From assembly GCF_029338255.1 (NCBI RefSeq), contig NZ_CP119787.1, forward strand, positions 1,550,001 through 1,614,000: a stretch of 64,000 nt of DNA. The letters run 5' to 3'. A program made the translations under genes and the position numbers. Below, one piece after another: positions 52,358-61,713 of the stretch (positions within the stretch are counted from its first letter, which is position 1; the number at the start of each line of letters is the position of its first letter). This stretch comes from Haloarcula halobia (GTDB taxonomy: Archaea > Halobacteriota > Halobacteria > Halobacteriales > Haloarculaceae). Under the pieces are notes generated by a model. That model was not told the DNA's origin. It was given only the letters and a program-made list of their open reading frames with translations, and made no database searches.

Positions 52358-52515
52358 TGCGCAAACCCGCCGGGAGACTGGGTAATACGACCTTACTCCG
52401 GGTTTGAACGTCATTACTCCAGTTCCGTTGACGCAAACTATCTAGCGGGTCAGACGCGGGGGTTCTATACACATAGCGACCACGCTCATACGCCTCTCCC
52501 CGTTCTATACAGTTG

Positions 52516-52659
52516 ATGAGTGACGCAGTGTACCTGGTCCAGAACAACGGCGAAACCCGAATCGAGCTCGACGAAGAGAGTTATGATCGGATTATCGACA
52601 GCCCCCGGGCGAAGGTTATCGGGCACCGCCGCAACGGTCCCATCGTGAAGATCCGGTAA
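52516..52659 (+). CDS. Small protein of unknown function
   Basis: 47 residues, too short to classify: VYLVQNNGETRIELDEESYD then VIGHRRNGPIVKIR. It has strong halophile codon bias and ends in a clean TAA. Two copies of GTTCTATACA lie upstream (52462-52471 and 52502-52511). Not a domain that I recognise. Confidence 0.6.
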   Translation: MSDAVYLVQNNGETRIELDEESYDRIIDSPRAKVIGHRRNGPIVKIR

Positions 52660-52708
52660 CCACCTCTCGTCGCCCTGCGGCACCGCTCGCGAAGTACCGA
52701 CGCCACCC

Positions 52709-53266
52709 TCAGGATTCCTCGATCAGCTGGTCCCTGAGCTGTCGTATTCGCTGCTGGAGGCGCTCGACCTGTTCGTCGACCTGGCTCTCCGCCTCCCGCT
52801 GGATCCCCTCGAGCTGGCGTTCGGTCTCCTCGAGGAACGACAGCGTCTGTGACTCGAAGTCTTCGTGGACCGCAAGCAGCATCTCGAGTTGCTTATCGAC
52901 CGTCTCGAGGTACGACGCCGACGCGTCCTCGAGGCCCTCCACGCTCGACTCCGCGGCCTCGACGGCCTGCTGTCCGGCTTCGCTCGCCGCGTCGAACTGC
53001 CCGTCGATGGCCGTCCTGACCTGGTCGATGCCCGCCGCCGATTCCGGGACGAGCTGTTCGATAACGTCGAGGGTCTGGTGGAGCGTCTCTCGGGTGGTCT
53101 CGGCACCGCGCTCGTTCATGTCCGCCCCGCTCTCGAGGCCCGAAAGCATCGCGCGATTGAGCTGGCGCTGGAACTCGAGGCTGTGTGTCAGTGCGCGCTG
53201 GCTCCCCTCTATGGTCTGGCGCTGGAACTCGAAGGCCGACTGGAACGGGTTCGTGTCGTCCGCCAT
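52709..53266 (-). CDS. Coiled-coil, phasin-like protein
   Basis: 185 residues, predicted to be helical throughout. NPFQSAFEFQRQTIEGSQRA and HSLEFQRQLNRAMLSGLESG look like the N-terminal segment of phasin-type proteins that coat polyhydroxyalkanoate granules; the last 60 residues are a Gln/Glu coiled coil (QVERLQQRIRQLRDQ). No membrane segment. PHA biology is plausible in this organism but PHA synthase is not in the window, so the assignment is tentative. Confidence 0.7.
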   Translation of the reverse strand: MADDTNPFQSAFEFQRQTIEGSQRALTHSLEFQRQLNRAMLSGLESGADMNERGAETTRETLHQTLDVIEQLVPESAAGIDQVRTAIDGQFDAASEAGQQAVEAAESSVEGLEDASASYLETVDKQLEMLLAVHEDFESQTLSFLEETERQLEGIQREAESQVDEQVERLQQRIRQLRDQLIEES

Positions 53267-53353
53267 ACGGGGCCGTAACGCCGCGATATCACATCAAGCC
53301 TCGCCTGGAGGCCGACCGTGCGGCCAGACGGACGTGCCGTCCTCGGCCGTCGG

Positions 53354-54491
53354 TCAGACCGCCGACTCGATCTGCTCGACCGTGTCCATGTCACGGTTCA
53401 GGATGGCCTCGCCGGTCGCTCCGTCGAAGACGTGGATCGCCTCCTCGGGGAACCGGACGGTGACCGCGTCGCCGGCCGTCACGGTCCGCATCCCCTCGAC
53501 CGTCGCGATGAACGACTCGTGGTCGCCGGCCGCGAAGTGGAGGTGGACCGTGTTCACGTTCCCGCGGGGCTCGACGACGTCGACGACGGCGTCGTAGTCG
53601 CGGTCGTTGTCCGCTCCGTCGACGAGTTCGACGTCCTCCGGCCGGATGCCGAGCGTGAGGCCCGTCTCGTCACCGAGGCTCTCTGCGACCGACGCCGAAA
53701 GCGGGTACTCGAAGTCGCCGGCGACGAGCGTCGCGCCCTCCCGGGTCACCCCGAAGAAGTTCATCGCCGGTTCGCCGACGAACCCGGCGACGAAGCGGTT
53801 GTTCGGTTCTAACACTCGAGCGGCGTCGCACACTGCTGGAGCGTCCCGCCGTCGAGGATGGCGATGCGGTCCGACATCGTCATCGCCTCGGTCTGGTCGT
53901 GGGTGACATAGACCGTCGTCACGGCCAGGTCCTCCTGGAGGTGCTGGAGTTCGGTGCGCATGTCGGCGCGCAGTTTGGCGTCCAGGTTCGCCAGCGGCTC
54001 GTCCATCAGGAACACCTCCGGATCCCGGACGATGGCACGGCCCAGCGCGACGCGCTGTTGCTGGCCACCCGAGAGTTCGCCGGGCTTGCGATCGATGAGG
54101 TCGTCGATGCCCAGCAGCTGGGCCGTTTCGTCGACGCGCTCCCGTAGCTCGTCTTTCGGGAGGTCCGTCGACTGCTCAAGCCCGAACGCCATGTTCCGCG
54201 GATGGTCATGTGAGGGTACAGCGCGTACGACTGGAACACCATCGCGACGTCGCGCTGGGCCGGCGGTTGGTCGTTGATGACCCGATCTCCGAGCCGTATC
54301 TCGCCGCTGGTGACGTCCTCCAGGCCGGCGATCATCCGGAGCGTGGTCGACTTCCCACAGCCGGAGGGACCGACCACACAGAGGAACTCGCCGTCCTCGA
54401 TGTCGACCGACACCTCGTCGACCGCGCGGATCTCTCCCTCGTCGTCGTCGTAGAATATCTTCGTGATGTCGTCGAGTGTCAGTTGTGCCAT
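53354..54491 (-). pseudogene. Sugar-type ABC transporter ATPase with two frameshifts (MsmX/UgpC-like)
   Basis: Begins cleanly at the ATG at 54491 with MAQLTLDDITKIFYDDDEGE, Walker A VVGPSGCGKSTTLRMIAG and Q-loop VFQSYALYPHMTI. One base is missing near 54197, after which the frame continues as AFGLEQ with LSGGQQQRVALGRAI and FLMDEPLANLDAKL. About four bases are missing near 53811; the third frame then gives EPNNRFVAGFVGEPAMNFFG and the regulatory TOBE region to a stop at 53354. The three pieces restore one protein of about 380 residues, so this is a recent wreck of a carbohydrate-importer ATPase. Confidence 0.85.
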
Positions 54492-54498
54492 CGGTAGA

Positions 54499-54897
54499 TC
54501 ACTCCGCGACTCCCCTCGCGAACTGTTCGCCGAAGACGATGTACACGAGCAGGGTGGGCAGCGCCGCGATGACCGCGCCGGCCATCGTCAGCGTGAAGTC
54601 CTGCTGGACCCCGCCGGTCAGCCGGACCAGGCGCTGGGTCGCCACCTGCGTGTTCGGGTCGTTCAGCAGGACGAGCGCGAACAGCAGGTCGTTGTACACC
54701 TGCGTGAACTGGTCGATGAGCGTCACCGCGAACATCGGCAGCGACAGCGGGAAGATGATGGTCTTGGAGATGCTGAACGCCGTCGCCCCGTCGAGGCGGG
54801 CGGCCTCTACCATCTCGTCGCTGATGGCCTGGTAGTACGCCCGGAACAGCGGCCTACAGATGGGGATGCCGTAGGCCGCGTGCGTGATGGTGATCGA
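54499..54897 (-). pseudogene. Truncated sugar ABC permease (MalG/UgpE-like) fragment
   Basis: Only the C-terminal half remains. It starts abruptly about 54897 with ITITHAAYGIPICRPLF, then FRAYYQAISDEMVEAARLDG, the EAA motif contacting the ATPase, and three helices to a stop at 54499. The upstream 30 residues of the frame have no similarity, so the N-terminal half (about 150 residues) was lost. It precedes the frameshifted ATPase by 7 bases. No substrate-binding or first permease gene remains. Confidence 0.8.
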
Positions 54898-55217
54898 AGG
54901 CCGTGCGGGCGCGAACCCGCCCGGCGTGGTGCCTGCGGTCCGCGCGGGTCGCCCCCGGACTGCGAACTCACCGTGCGTCGAGACAGGTGACACTTAACGA
55001 TTCCGAATGGTAATGCACAATTCTACGGGGTTTAGACGGTGCAATTCGAGTGATTCGCGGTTCTCGACTCCGCTCGGGGGCCTGCCACATCGAGGTCGTC
55101 CGGCGGCGGTCCGGGACGATGGCAGGTGAGCGTTTCTCCCCGTGGACATCGACGTCTCGCTGCACAGTTCGGGTGTACCGGTGGCTTTTACGACCCGGCC
55201 GTCGACCGTCCAGCTGT
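54898..55217. other. 320-base stretch at the deletion edge, no gene seen
   Basis: Between the broken permease and fumC. It has an AT-richer spot at 54985-55050 and a likely fumC TATA (CTTTTAC near 55185, about 28 bases upstream of the ATG). No further transporter remnant could be found on either strand. Confidence 0.5.
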
Positions 55218-56624
55218 ATGACCGACGAGTTCCGGACCGAACAGGACAGTCTCGGTGAGATGGCGGTCCCCGCGGACGCGTACTGGGGGGCACAGACACA
55301 ACGAGCGGTCGAGAACTTCCCCATCAGCGGCGAGACGTTCGGTCGGCGGTTCGTCCGTGCGCTGGGCGTGGTGAAGAAGGCGGCCGCCCGGGCCAACCGC
55401 GACCTGGAGGCGATTCCCGAGGACAAGGCCGACTGTATCCTCGAGGCCGCAGACGAGGTCATCGCCGGCGAGCACGACGACCAGTTCCCGGTCGACGTCT
55501 TCCAGACCGGTTCGGGCACCTCCTCGAACATGAACGCCAACGAGGTCATCGCCAACCGCGCGACCGAACTGTACGGCGGCGAGGTCGGAACCCGGGAGAT
55601 CCACCCGAACGACCACGTCAACTTCGGGCAGTCGAGCAACGACGTCATCCCGACGGCCATGCACGTCGCCGCCCTCGAGGCCGTCGAGAAGGACGTCATC
55701 CCCGGGCTGAAGGTCCTGCGCGACGAACTCGCCGCGAAGGAAGCCGAGTTCGACGACGTCGTCAAGACCGGTCGCACCCACCTCCAGGACGCCACGCCAA
55801 TCACGCTGGGCCAGGAGTTCTCCGGCTACCGGACCCAGATAGAGAAGGGCATCTCCCGGGTGCAGGACACCCGTGGCCGACTCGCCGAACTCGCGCTCGG
55901 GGGGACCGCCGTCGGGACGGGACTCAACACCCTGCCTGAGTTCCCCGGGAAGGCCGCCGAGTACATCAGCGAGGAGACGGGCATCGAGTTCCGGGAGGCC
56001 GACAACCACTTCGAGGCCCAGGCCGCCCACGACGCCATGGCCGAGGCCCACGGGGCGCTCCGGACCGTCGCCGGGTCGATGAACAAGATCGCCAACGACC
56101 TCCGGTTGCTCGCGTCGGGGCCACGCAACGGGCTCGGCGAACTCGACCAGCCCGAGAACCAGCCCGGTTCCTCGATCATGCCCGGGAAGATAAACCCGGT
56201 CGTCGCCGAGTCCGTCAACCAGATCCACAAGCAGGTCGTCGGCAACGACGCCGCCGTCTCGGCCGGCGCCGCCGAGGGGCAGATCGACCTCAACCTCTAC
56301 AAGCCCGTGCTCGCCCACAACTTCCTCCAGTCGGCCCGCCTCGTCGCGAACGGCAGCGAGGTGTTCGGCGAGAAGTTCGTCGCCAAGCTCGAGGCCGACC
56401 GCGAGCACTGCGCCGAGCGCGTCCAGCAGAGCATGGCGCTGGCGACGGCGCTCAACCCGGCCATCGGCTACGACAAGGCCAGCAAGGTCGCCAAGCGCGC
56501 CCTCGCCGAGGGCAAGACCATCCGGGAGGTCGTCCTCGAGGAGGGGTATCTCGACGAGGACGAGGTCGACGAGGTGCTCGACCCCGTGAAGATGACGAAA
56601 CGCGGCGTCCTCGGCGACGACTGA
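55218..56624 (+). CDS. fumC: Fumarate hydratase, class II
   Basis: 468 residues from the ATG at 55218. Interconverts fumarate and (S)-malate in the TCA cycle. Signature GSSIMPGKINPVVAES is intact, with TGSGTSSNMNANEV and GRTHLQDATPITLGQEF before it, and the C-terminal domain LNPAIGYDKASKVAK. Normal length. Its promoter lies in the deletion-edge region left of it. Confidence 0.95.
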   Translation: MTDEFRTEQDSLGEMAVPADAYWGAQTQRAVENFPISGETFGRRFVRALGVVKKAAARANRDLEAIPEDKADCILEAADEVIAGEHDDQFPVDVFQTGSGTSSNMNANEVIANRATELYGGEVGTREIHPNDHVNFGQSSNDVIPTAMHVAALEAVEKDVIPGLKVLRDELAAKEAEFDDVVKTGRTHLQDATPITLGQEFSGYRTQIEKGISRVQDTRGRLAELALGGTAVGTGLNTLPEFPGKAAEYISEETGIEFREADNHFEAQAAHDAMAEAHGALRTVAGSMNKIANDLRLLASGPRNGLGELDQPENQPGSSIMPGKINPVVAESVNQIHKQVVGNDAAVSAGAAEGQIDLNLYKPVLAHNFLQSARLVANGSEVFGEKFVAKLEADREHCAERVQQSMALATALNPAIGYDKASKVAKRALAEGKTIREVVLEEGYLDEDEVDEVLDPVKMTKRGVLGDD

Positions 56625-56658
56625 GCGAGGGGCAGACGACAGTCTGGTCGCGGTAGCG

Positions 56659-57486
56659 TCAGTCCCCCGCCGTTTCGTTGGCGGTGTCGATCCGCGTTTT
56701 CGCCTCCCCGAGCCACCCCGGCGGTTCGACGGTCGTCCCGCCCAGCGCCTCGTAGCGGAAGCTGTAGCGTATCTCCTCTCTGGCCGTGACGTAGCGGATG
56801 TCCATGCGGGAGACGAGTCCCGTGACGTCGACGAGCAGCGCCACCCGGTAGGTCTCGGGTTCCGACAGCAGCGAGGCCCAGGGCGGCGCGCCGCCGGCGC
56901 CCACGACCCGGACGTACTGGCGCCCGTCGCGCTGGACGCGCGCGGTCCAGGTCTCGTTCGTGACGAGGTACCGGTCGACGTAGAAGGCGGTCTCGTAGGC
57001 GTACTGGTCGCGGTCGAAGTGTATCTCGCCGCCACGGTAGGTGACCGACCCGCCGGTGGCGCGGCGCTCGTACCACTGCTCGCCGTCGCCGTACGTCGAC
57101 TGTCGGTACTCGGTGTGGTTGCCGTCGGCCGAAGTCCGGACCCGCTCCAGGTCGTGTCGGTACGTCCGCACTCCGGTGACGACCGTCGTCTCGTTGCGCC
57201 GGAGCGTCGTGGTCGTTCCGTTGTCCAGCGTCCGCGTCGCGACGTACCGCTCGTGCATCGTGTACGAGCGGTTCTCGAGGGCGTCCCGGTGGGCCGTCGC
57301 GAGCGTCTGCGCGCTGTGCAGACCGTCCTCCGAGATGCCCGGGGGCCACACCGGGGGCGGCGACGCGGCGGTCGGGACCGGGGCCGGCGTGACGGTCCTC
57401 GCAGGCTGCTCGCCGACCCCCGCGAGGGACGTACACCCGGCGGTGACGACGAGGACGGCCAACGCGGCCCAGTAGTGCCACCGCAT
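56659..57486 (-). CDS. Lipoprotein of unknown function (DUF7537-like)
   Basis: 275 residues from the ATG at 57486. MRWHYWAALAVLVVTAGCTS has a clean lipobox TAGC. After a Pro/Thr linker, an outer soluble domain in which YRHDLERVRTSADGNHTEY, QWYERRATGGSVTY and FYVDRYLVTNETWT form a repetitive beta pattern. I recall this as the haloarchaeal DUF7537 lipoproteins. Convergent with fumC. Confidence 0.82.
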   Translation of the reverse strand: MRWHYWAALAVLVVTAGCTSLAGVGEQPARTVTPAPVPTAASPPPVWPPGISEDGLHSAQTLATAHRDALENRSYTMHERYVATRTLDNGTTTTLRRNETTVVTGVRTYRHDLERVRTSADGNHTEYRQSTYGDGEQWYERRATGGSVTYRGGEIHFDRDQYAYETAFYVDRYLVTNETWTARVQRDGRQYVRVVGAGGAPPWASLLSEPETYRVALLVDVTGLVSRMDIRYVTAREEIRYSFRYEALGGTTVEPPGWLGEAKTRIDTANETAGD

Positions 57487-57568
57487 ACCACGCCGTTGGG
57501 CCCAGGGAGGAAAAAGGCGTCCGCCGGAAGGGTGCGTTTTTTGGCCCCCGGTCACGGACACGCTGACA

Positions 57569-59443
57569 ATGACTGCCGCCGACTTCGACTACGAGGAGCT
57601 GGGGCTCGTGGCCGGGCTGGAGATCCACCAGCAGCTTGACACCGAGACCAAGCTGTTCTGTAACTGCCCGACCGCCCTGCGCGAACCCGATGCCGCCGAG
57701 CGGTCGTTCACCCGGTACCTCCACCCGACCAAGAGCGAACTCGGCGAGATAGACGAGGCCGCCCTCGAGGAGAGCATGGTCGACCGGGAGTTCGAGTACC
57801 TGGCCTACGACACGACCTGCCTGGTCGAGGAGGACGACGAACCCCCCCACCGCATCGACCGGGAGGCGATGGACACCGCCATCGAGATCGCACAACTGCT
57901 CGACATGGACGTCGTCGATCAGGTCAACGTCATGCGCAAGATCGTCGTCGACGGCTCGAACACGACGGGGTTCCAGCGCTCGATGCTGGTCGGCAACGAC
58001 GGCGAGATCGAGACCAGCGAGGGGGTGGTCGGGGTCGAGGACATCCTCCTGGAGGAGGAGTCCTGCCAGCGTATCGAGGAGACCGCGGACGGGGTCCGCT
58101 TCTCGCTGGACCGCCTGGGGATCCCGCTGGTCGAAATCGGCACGAAACCGGACATCAGCACGCCGGCACAGGCCCGCGAGGCCGCCGAGCGCATCGGGAT
58201 GTTGCTCCGGTCGACCGGGAAGGTCAAACGCGGCCTGGGTACCATCCGTCAGGACGTCAACGTCTCCATCGCCGACGGGGCCCGCATCGAGCTGAAGGGC
58301 GTCCAGAGCCTCGACGACATCGAGGCTCTGGTCCGCAACGAGGTCCGGCGGCAGGTCGAACTGCTGGCCATCCGCGACGAGCTCCAGGCACGGGACGCGA
58401 GCGTCGGCGACCCACGGGACGTCACCGAGGTCTTCGAGGAGACAGACTCGGGCGTCATCGAGGGCGCGCTCTCCTCGGGTGGGCGCGTCCGGGCCGTCCT
58501 GCTGTCCGGGTTCGACGGGCTCGTGGGTCGCGAGATTCAGCCCGACCGTCGCCTCGGGACGGAGCTGTCCGACCACGCCAAACGCCACGGCGCCGGCGGC
58601 ATCTTCCACACCGACGAGCTGCCGGCCTACGGGGTCACCGAGCCCGAGGTCGAGGCCCTCCACGAGGCGGTCGGGGCCGGCCCCGAGGACGCCGTCGCCA
58701 TCGTCGCCGACGACCCCGAGACGGCCGAACTGGCCATCGAAGCCGTCGTCGACCGGGCCGAGACGGCCCTGGAGGGCGTCCCGGAGGAGACCCGCGACGC
58801 CACCGCCGAGGCCACCTCCCGGTACCTCCGTCCGCTCCCCGGCGCGGCCCGCATGTACCCCGAGACGGACGTGCCGCCGGTCGAACCGGACCCCAGCGAC
58901 GTGGCGACGCCGGAACTGCTGACCGAGAAGGTCGAGCGCTACCAGGCCGAGTACGACCTCGACGAGGGACTGGCTCGCCAGGTGGCCTACGGCCAGCGCT
59001 GGCCGCTGTTCGAGTCGGTCGTCGCCGACGGCGTCGACGCCACGCTCGCCGCGGGGGTGCTGGAGTCGAGGCTGACCGAACTCCGCCGCGACGACGTGCC
59101 GATCGACGCCCTGACCGACGCCCACCTCGGGGACACGCTGAGACTGGTCGACGGCGGCGAGGTTCCACGGGAGGGTATCGAGGATCTCCTGACCGCGCTC
59201 GCCGAGACGCCGTCGCTGTCGGCCGAGGAGGCCGTCGACCAAGAGGGCCTGGGCGGCGTCGACGAGGACGAGGTCCGCGAGGCCATCGTCGAGGTGGTCG
59301 AGCGCAACGCCGACCAGGTCGAGACGGAGGGCATGGGCGCGTTCTCGGCGCTGATGGGCGAGTGCATGGGTGCGCTCCGCGGGAAGGCCGACGGCGACGT
59401 GGTCAGCGACGTGCTCCGCGAGGAGATACAGAAGCGCACCTGA
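57569..59443 (+). CDS. gatE: Glu-tRNA(Gln) amidotransferase subunit E
   Basis: 624 residues. With GatD it amidates Glu-tRNA(Gln) to Gln-tRNA(Gln), the archaeal route. The N-terminal cradle (GLEIHQQLDTETKLFCNCPT) with its Cys pair, the GatB-like core (RQDVNVSIADGARIELKGVQ), an AspRS-like GAD insertion at about residues 305-410, and the tRNA-binding Yqey tail (ALMGECMGALRGKADGDVVS) are all present. Promoter region is shared with the divergent lipoprotein gene. Confidence 0.95.
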   Translation: MTAADFDYEELGLVAGLEIHQQLDTETKLFCNCPTALREPDAAERSFTRYLHPTKSELGEIDEAALEESMVDREFEYLAYDTTCLVEEDDEPPHRIDREAMDTAIEIAQLLDMDVVDQVNVMRKIVVDGSNTTGFQRSMLVGNDGEIETSEGVVGVEDILLEEESCQRIEETADGVRFSLDRLGIPLVEIGTKPDISTPAQAREAAERIGMLLRSTGKVKRGLGTIRQDVNVSIADGARIELKGVQSLDDIEALVRNEVRRQVELLAIRDELQARDASVGDPRDVTEVFEETDSGVIEGALSSGGRVRAVLLSGFDGLVGREIQPDRRLGTELSDHAKRHGAGGIFHTDELPAYGVTEPEVEALHEAVGAGPEDAVAIVADDPETAELAIEAVVDRAETALEGVPEETRDATAEATSRYLRPLPGAARMYPETDVPPVEPDPSDVATPELLTEKVERYQAEYDLDEGLARQVAYGQRWPLFESVVADGVDATLAAGVLESRLTELRRDDVPIDALTDAHLGDTLRLVDGGEVPREGIEDLLTALAETPSLSAEEAVDQEGLGGVDEDEVREAIVEVVERNADQVETEGMGAFSALMGECMGALRGKADGDVVSDVLREEIQKRT

Positions 59444-59513
59444 GCGCTCGGAATCGGGATCCGAGGAGCGATCGAGGCGATATCTTTCTATCCCCGGGGG
59501 GTCTACACCCGGT

Positions 59514-60986
59514 ATGTACGACGTAGGGGACCTGCTACCAGTCGATGGCCTCGACCCGGGCTCGACGCTCCTGCTGGTCGGGCCACCGATGACCGGGAAG
59601 CGACTCCTCGGCATGCGGCTGCTGGAACGGGGGTTCGCCGACGGGGAAGCGGCAGCGCTCGTCTCGACGGACTCGAGCGCCGTCGACGTCCGCGAGATGC
59701 TGGGACAGATCCACGGCGAGTCCGTCGACGGGCTCCCCTTCGGCGTCGTGGACTGCGTCGGGGAGATGCAGAGCCGCGACGAACTCGGCCCGCTGGACCA
59801 CCGGGTCGGCTCGCCGGCCGACCTCACGGGCATCGGGATGGAACTGACCGACCTGCTCGAGACTCTCTACACCGAGCACTCGACCCGCCTCCGTCTCGGT
59901 CTCTTCTCGCTGACGACCATGTCGATGTACGCTTCCGTCGAGCAGGTCGTCCGCTTCCTGCACGTCCTCAGCAATCGCGTCTCGGAAGTCGAGGGCGTCG
60001 GCTTCGTCGTCGCCCACTCGGATACGATGGACGACGAGGCCCTCACCCAGCTCCGGTCGTTCGTCGACGGCGTCGTCGAGGTCCGGGAGGACGACGGGAC
60101 CACCGAGCTCAGGGTCCTGGGCGTGACCGACGAACCCACCGACTGGGTTCCGTTCGCGAGCTCGCTCGAGCGCGAGCCGTCGGTGATAACCCCCGCCGAC
60201 GGGTCGGCCGACGTCGACGTCCCTGCGTCGCTCCAGGCGGTCATGGACGAGATACAGATGGGGCGACCCACGCTGAGTATCTGCAACTACGACCGGGCCC
60301 CGGAGACCCTCTCGGAGATCGAGCGGTACTTCGACCGTCACAACGTCGCGGTCCGGGAGGCGACACTCGACGTCGACGAGCCCCGTTCGTTTGCCCTGCT
60401 TCACCACGGCGACGACCTGCTGGCCTCGGAGAACGTCCAGTCGCTCCGGAGCGCCATCGAGATCGACTCCGGCGAGACAGCCGCGTTCGCCGAACGCCGG
60501 GCCTCGGACCTGCTGACGCGGCTCGAGGAGTCCATCTTCGGCGCTTCGGCGGCCGACAAGTCGCTGCTCATCGACGTCAGCCACAACATCGAGCTGCTGG
60601 CCGAGCGCAACGGCGGCGGCCGACTGCACGCCGGGTTCCAGCGCTTCTCACGCCTCGTCGACGACGAGCGAAGCGCCCGCATCTACCGGAAGCTCTCCCG
60701 TGCGGGGACCGACGTACACGTCTACGGCGTGCCGGACGCCGACATCGACCTGAACGGGGTCGTGCCCCACGGCCACGACGTGCCGGAGATCGCCAACTCC
60801 TGGTTCGTCGTCTACGACGGCAACGGCGACCCGGACCAGCAGGCTGCCCTCCTCGCCTTCGAGACCGGCGACAACGAGTACAACGGGTTCTGGACGTACG
60901 ACAGCGAAATCGCCAGTCGCCTCGACGCCTACCTCACCGAGACGTACGTCGACGCCGCGTCGGAGGCGGACCTCCCGACCGACTGA
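59514..60986 (+). CDS. KaiC-like ATPase domain fused to a DICT sensory domain
   Basis: 490 residues from the ATG at 59514. About residues 20-235 are RecA/KaiC-like: Walker A region LLLVGPPMTGKRLLGMRLLE, and FVVAHSDTMDDEAL near the Walker B/sensor part. About 245-480 are a DICT domain: TLSICNYDRAPETLSEIERY, ADKSLLIDVSHNIELLAERN and IANSWFVVYDGNGDPDQQAA. DICT domains are linked to signal sensing in cyanobacteria and haloarchaea. Probably a signalling protein; no output kinase is fused. Confidence 0.85.
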   Translation: MYDVGDLLPVDGLDPGSTLLLVGPPMTGKRLLGMRLLERGFADGEAAALVSTDSSAVDVREMLGQIHGESVDGLPFGVVDCVGEMQSRDELGPLDHRVGSPADLTGIGMELTDLLETLYTEHSTRLRLGLFSLTTMSMYASVEQVVRFLHVLSNRVSEVEGVGFVVAHSDTMDDEALTQLRSFVDGVVEVREDDGTTELRVLGVTDEPTDWVPFASSLEREPSVITPADGSADVDVPASLQAVMDEIQMGRPTLSICNYDRAPETLSEIERYFDRHNVAVREATLDVDEPRSFALLHHGDDLLASENVQSLRSAIEIDSGETAAFAERRASDLLTRLEESIFGASAADKSLLIDVSHNIELLAERNGGGRLHAGFQRFSRLVDDERSARIYRKLSRAGTDVHVYGVPDADIDLNGVVPHGHDVPEIANSWFVVYDGNGDPDQQAALLAFETGDNEYNGFWTYDSEIASRLDAYLTETYVDAASEADLPTD

Positions 60987-60993
60987 GAGCGAC

Positions 60994-61713
60994 TCACTCC
61001 TCGCTGTCGAGGCGGAGACGCCCCTTCCGAAAGAGCCCCCGGAGCGTCTTCGCCTCGCGTCCGGTCGGGTGCGCGCGCCCGAGCAGGCGCCTGAACATCC
61101 GCCGGGCCTTGGGCTGTTTCTCTGCGGGGTGGCCCACGGCCTCGAGGAAGGCGGCGAACTCGTCGTGGACGCCCTCGAGGGCCCGCTCGTCCGCTCGTGC
61201 GTGCAGCGAGTCGGGGTGCTGGTCGCGCTCGACGGTCACGTCCCGAAGTTCGTAGAGGACGATCGTCGCCGCCTGACCGAGATTCAGGACCGGGTAGTCC
61301 TCGCTCGCGGGAATCGAACAGATCTCGTCCAGGCGTGCGAGCTCGTCGTTGATCAGCCCCACGCGCTCGCGGCCGAAGACGATGCACGTGTCGCTTTCCA
61401 CACCGGCCAGCGCGTCGGCCAGGTCCCGCGGCGTCGTCGCAGGATACCTGACGTGGTTCCGGTCGTCCTCGTTGGGAACGGCCGTACAGCCGACGGTGTG
61501 GTAGTTCTCGACCAGGTGGTCGAACGTCACCTCGCGTGCGTCCGGCAGGATGTCCTCGCGGGCCTGCCCGGCGAAGCCGTAGGCCTCGCCCTCGGGGTCT
61601 AACTCCGGCGGGTCGACGAGCAACAGGTCCGAGAGGCCGAAGTTCTTCATCGAGCGGGCGATGGTGCCGACGTTGCCCGGCGTCTCGGCGTCGACGACGG
61701 CGACCGATATCAT
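60994..61713 (-). CDS. trmJ: SPOUT-family RNA 2'-O-methyltransferase (TrmJ-like)
   Basis: 239 residues from the ATG at 61713. Knot-type SPOUT fold: VAVVDAETPGNVGTIARSMKNFG (Arg and Asn conserved), FGRERVGLINDEL, and the knotted tail IPASEDYPVLNLGQAATIVL. TrmJ methylates position 32 of several tRNAs. The archaeal tail of about 80 residues is helical and basic at its end. Its start overlaps the stop of the upstream gene (ATGA), giving a two-gene operon. Confidence 0.88.
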   Translation of the reverse strand: MISVAVVDAETPGNVGTIARSMKNFGLSDLLLVDPPELDPEGEAYGFAGQAREDILPDAREVTFDHLVENYHTVGCTAVPNEDDRNHVRYPATTPRDLADALAGVESDTCIVFGRERVGLINDELARLDEICSIPASEDYPVLNLGQAATIVLYELRDVTVERDQHPDSLHARADERALEGVHDEFAAFLEAVGHPAEKQPKARRMFRRLLGRAHPTGREAKTLRGLFRKGRLRLDSEE

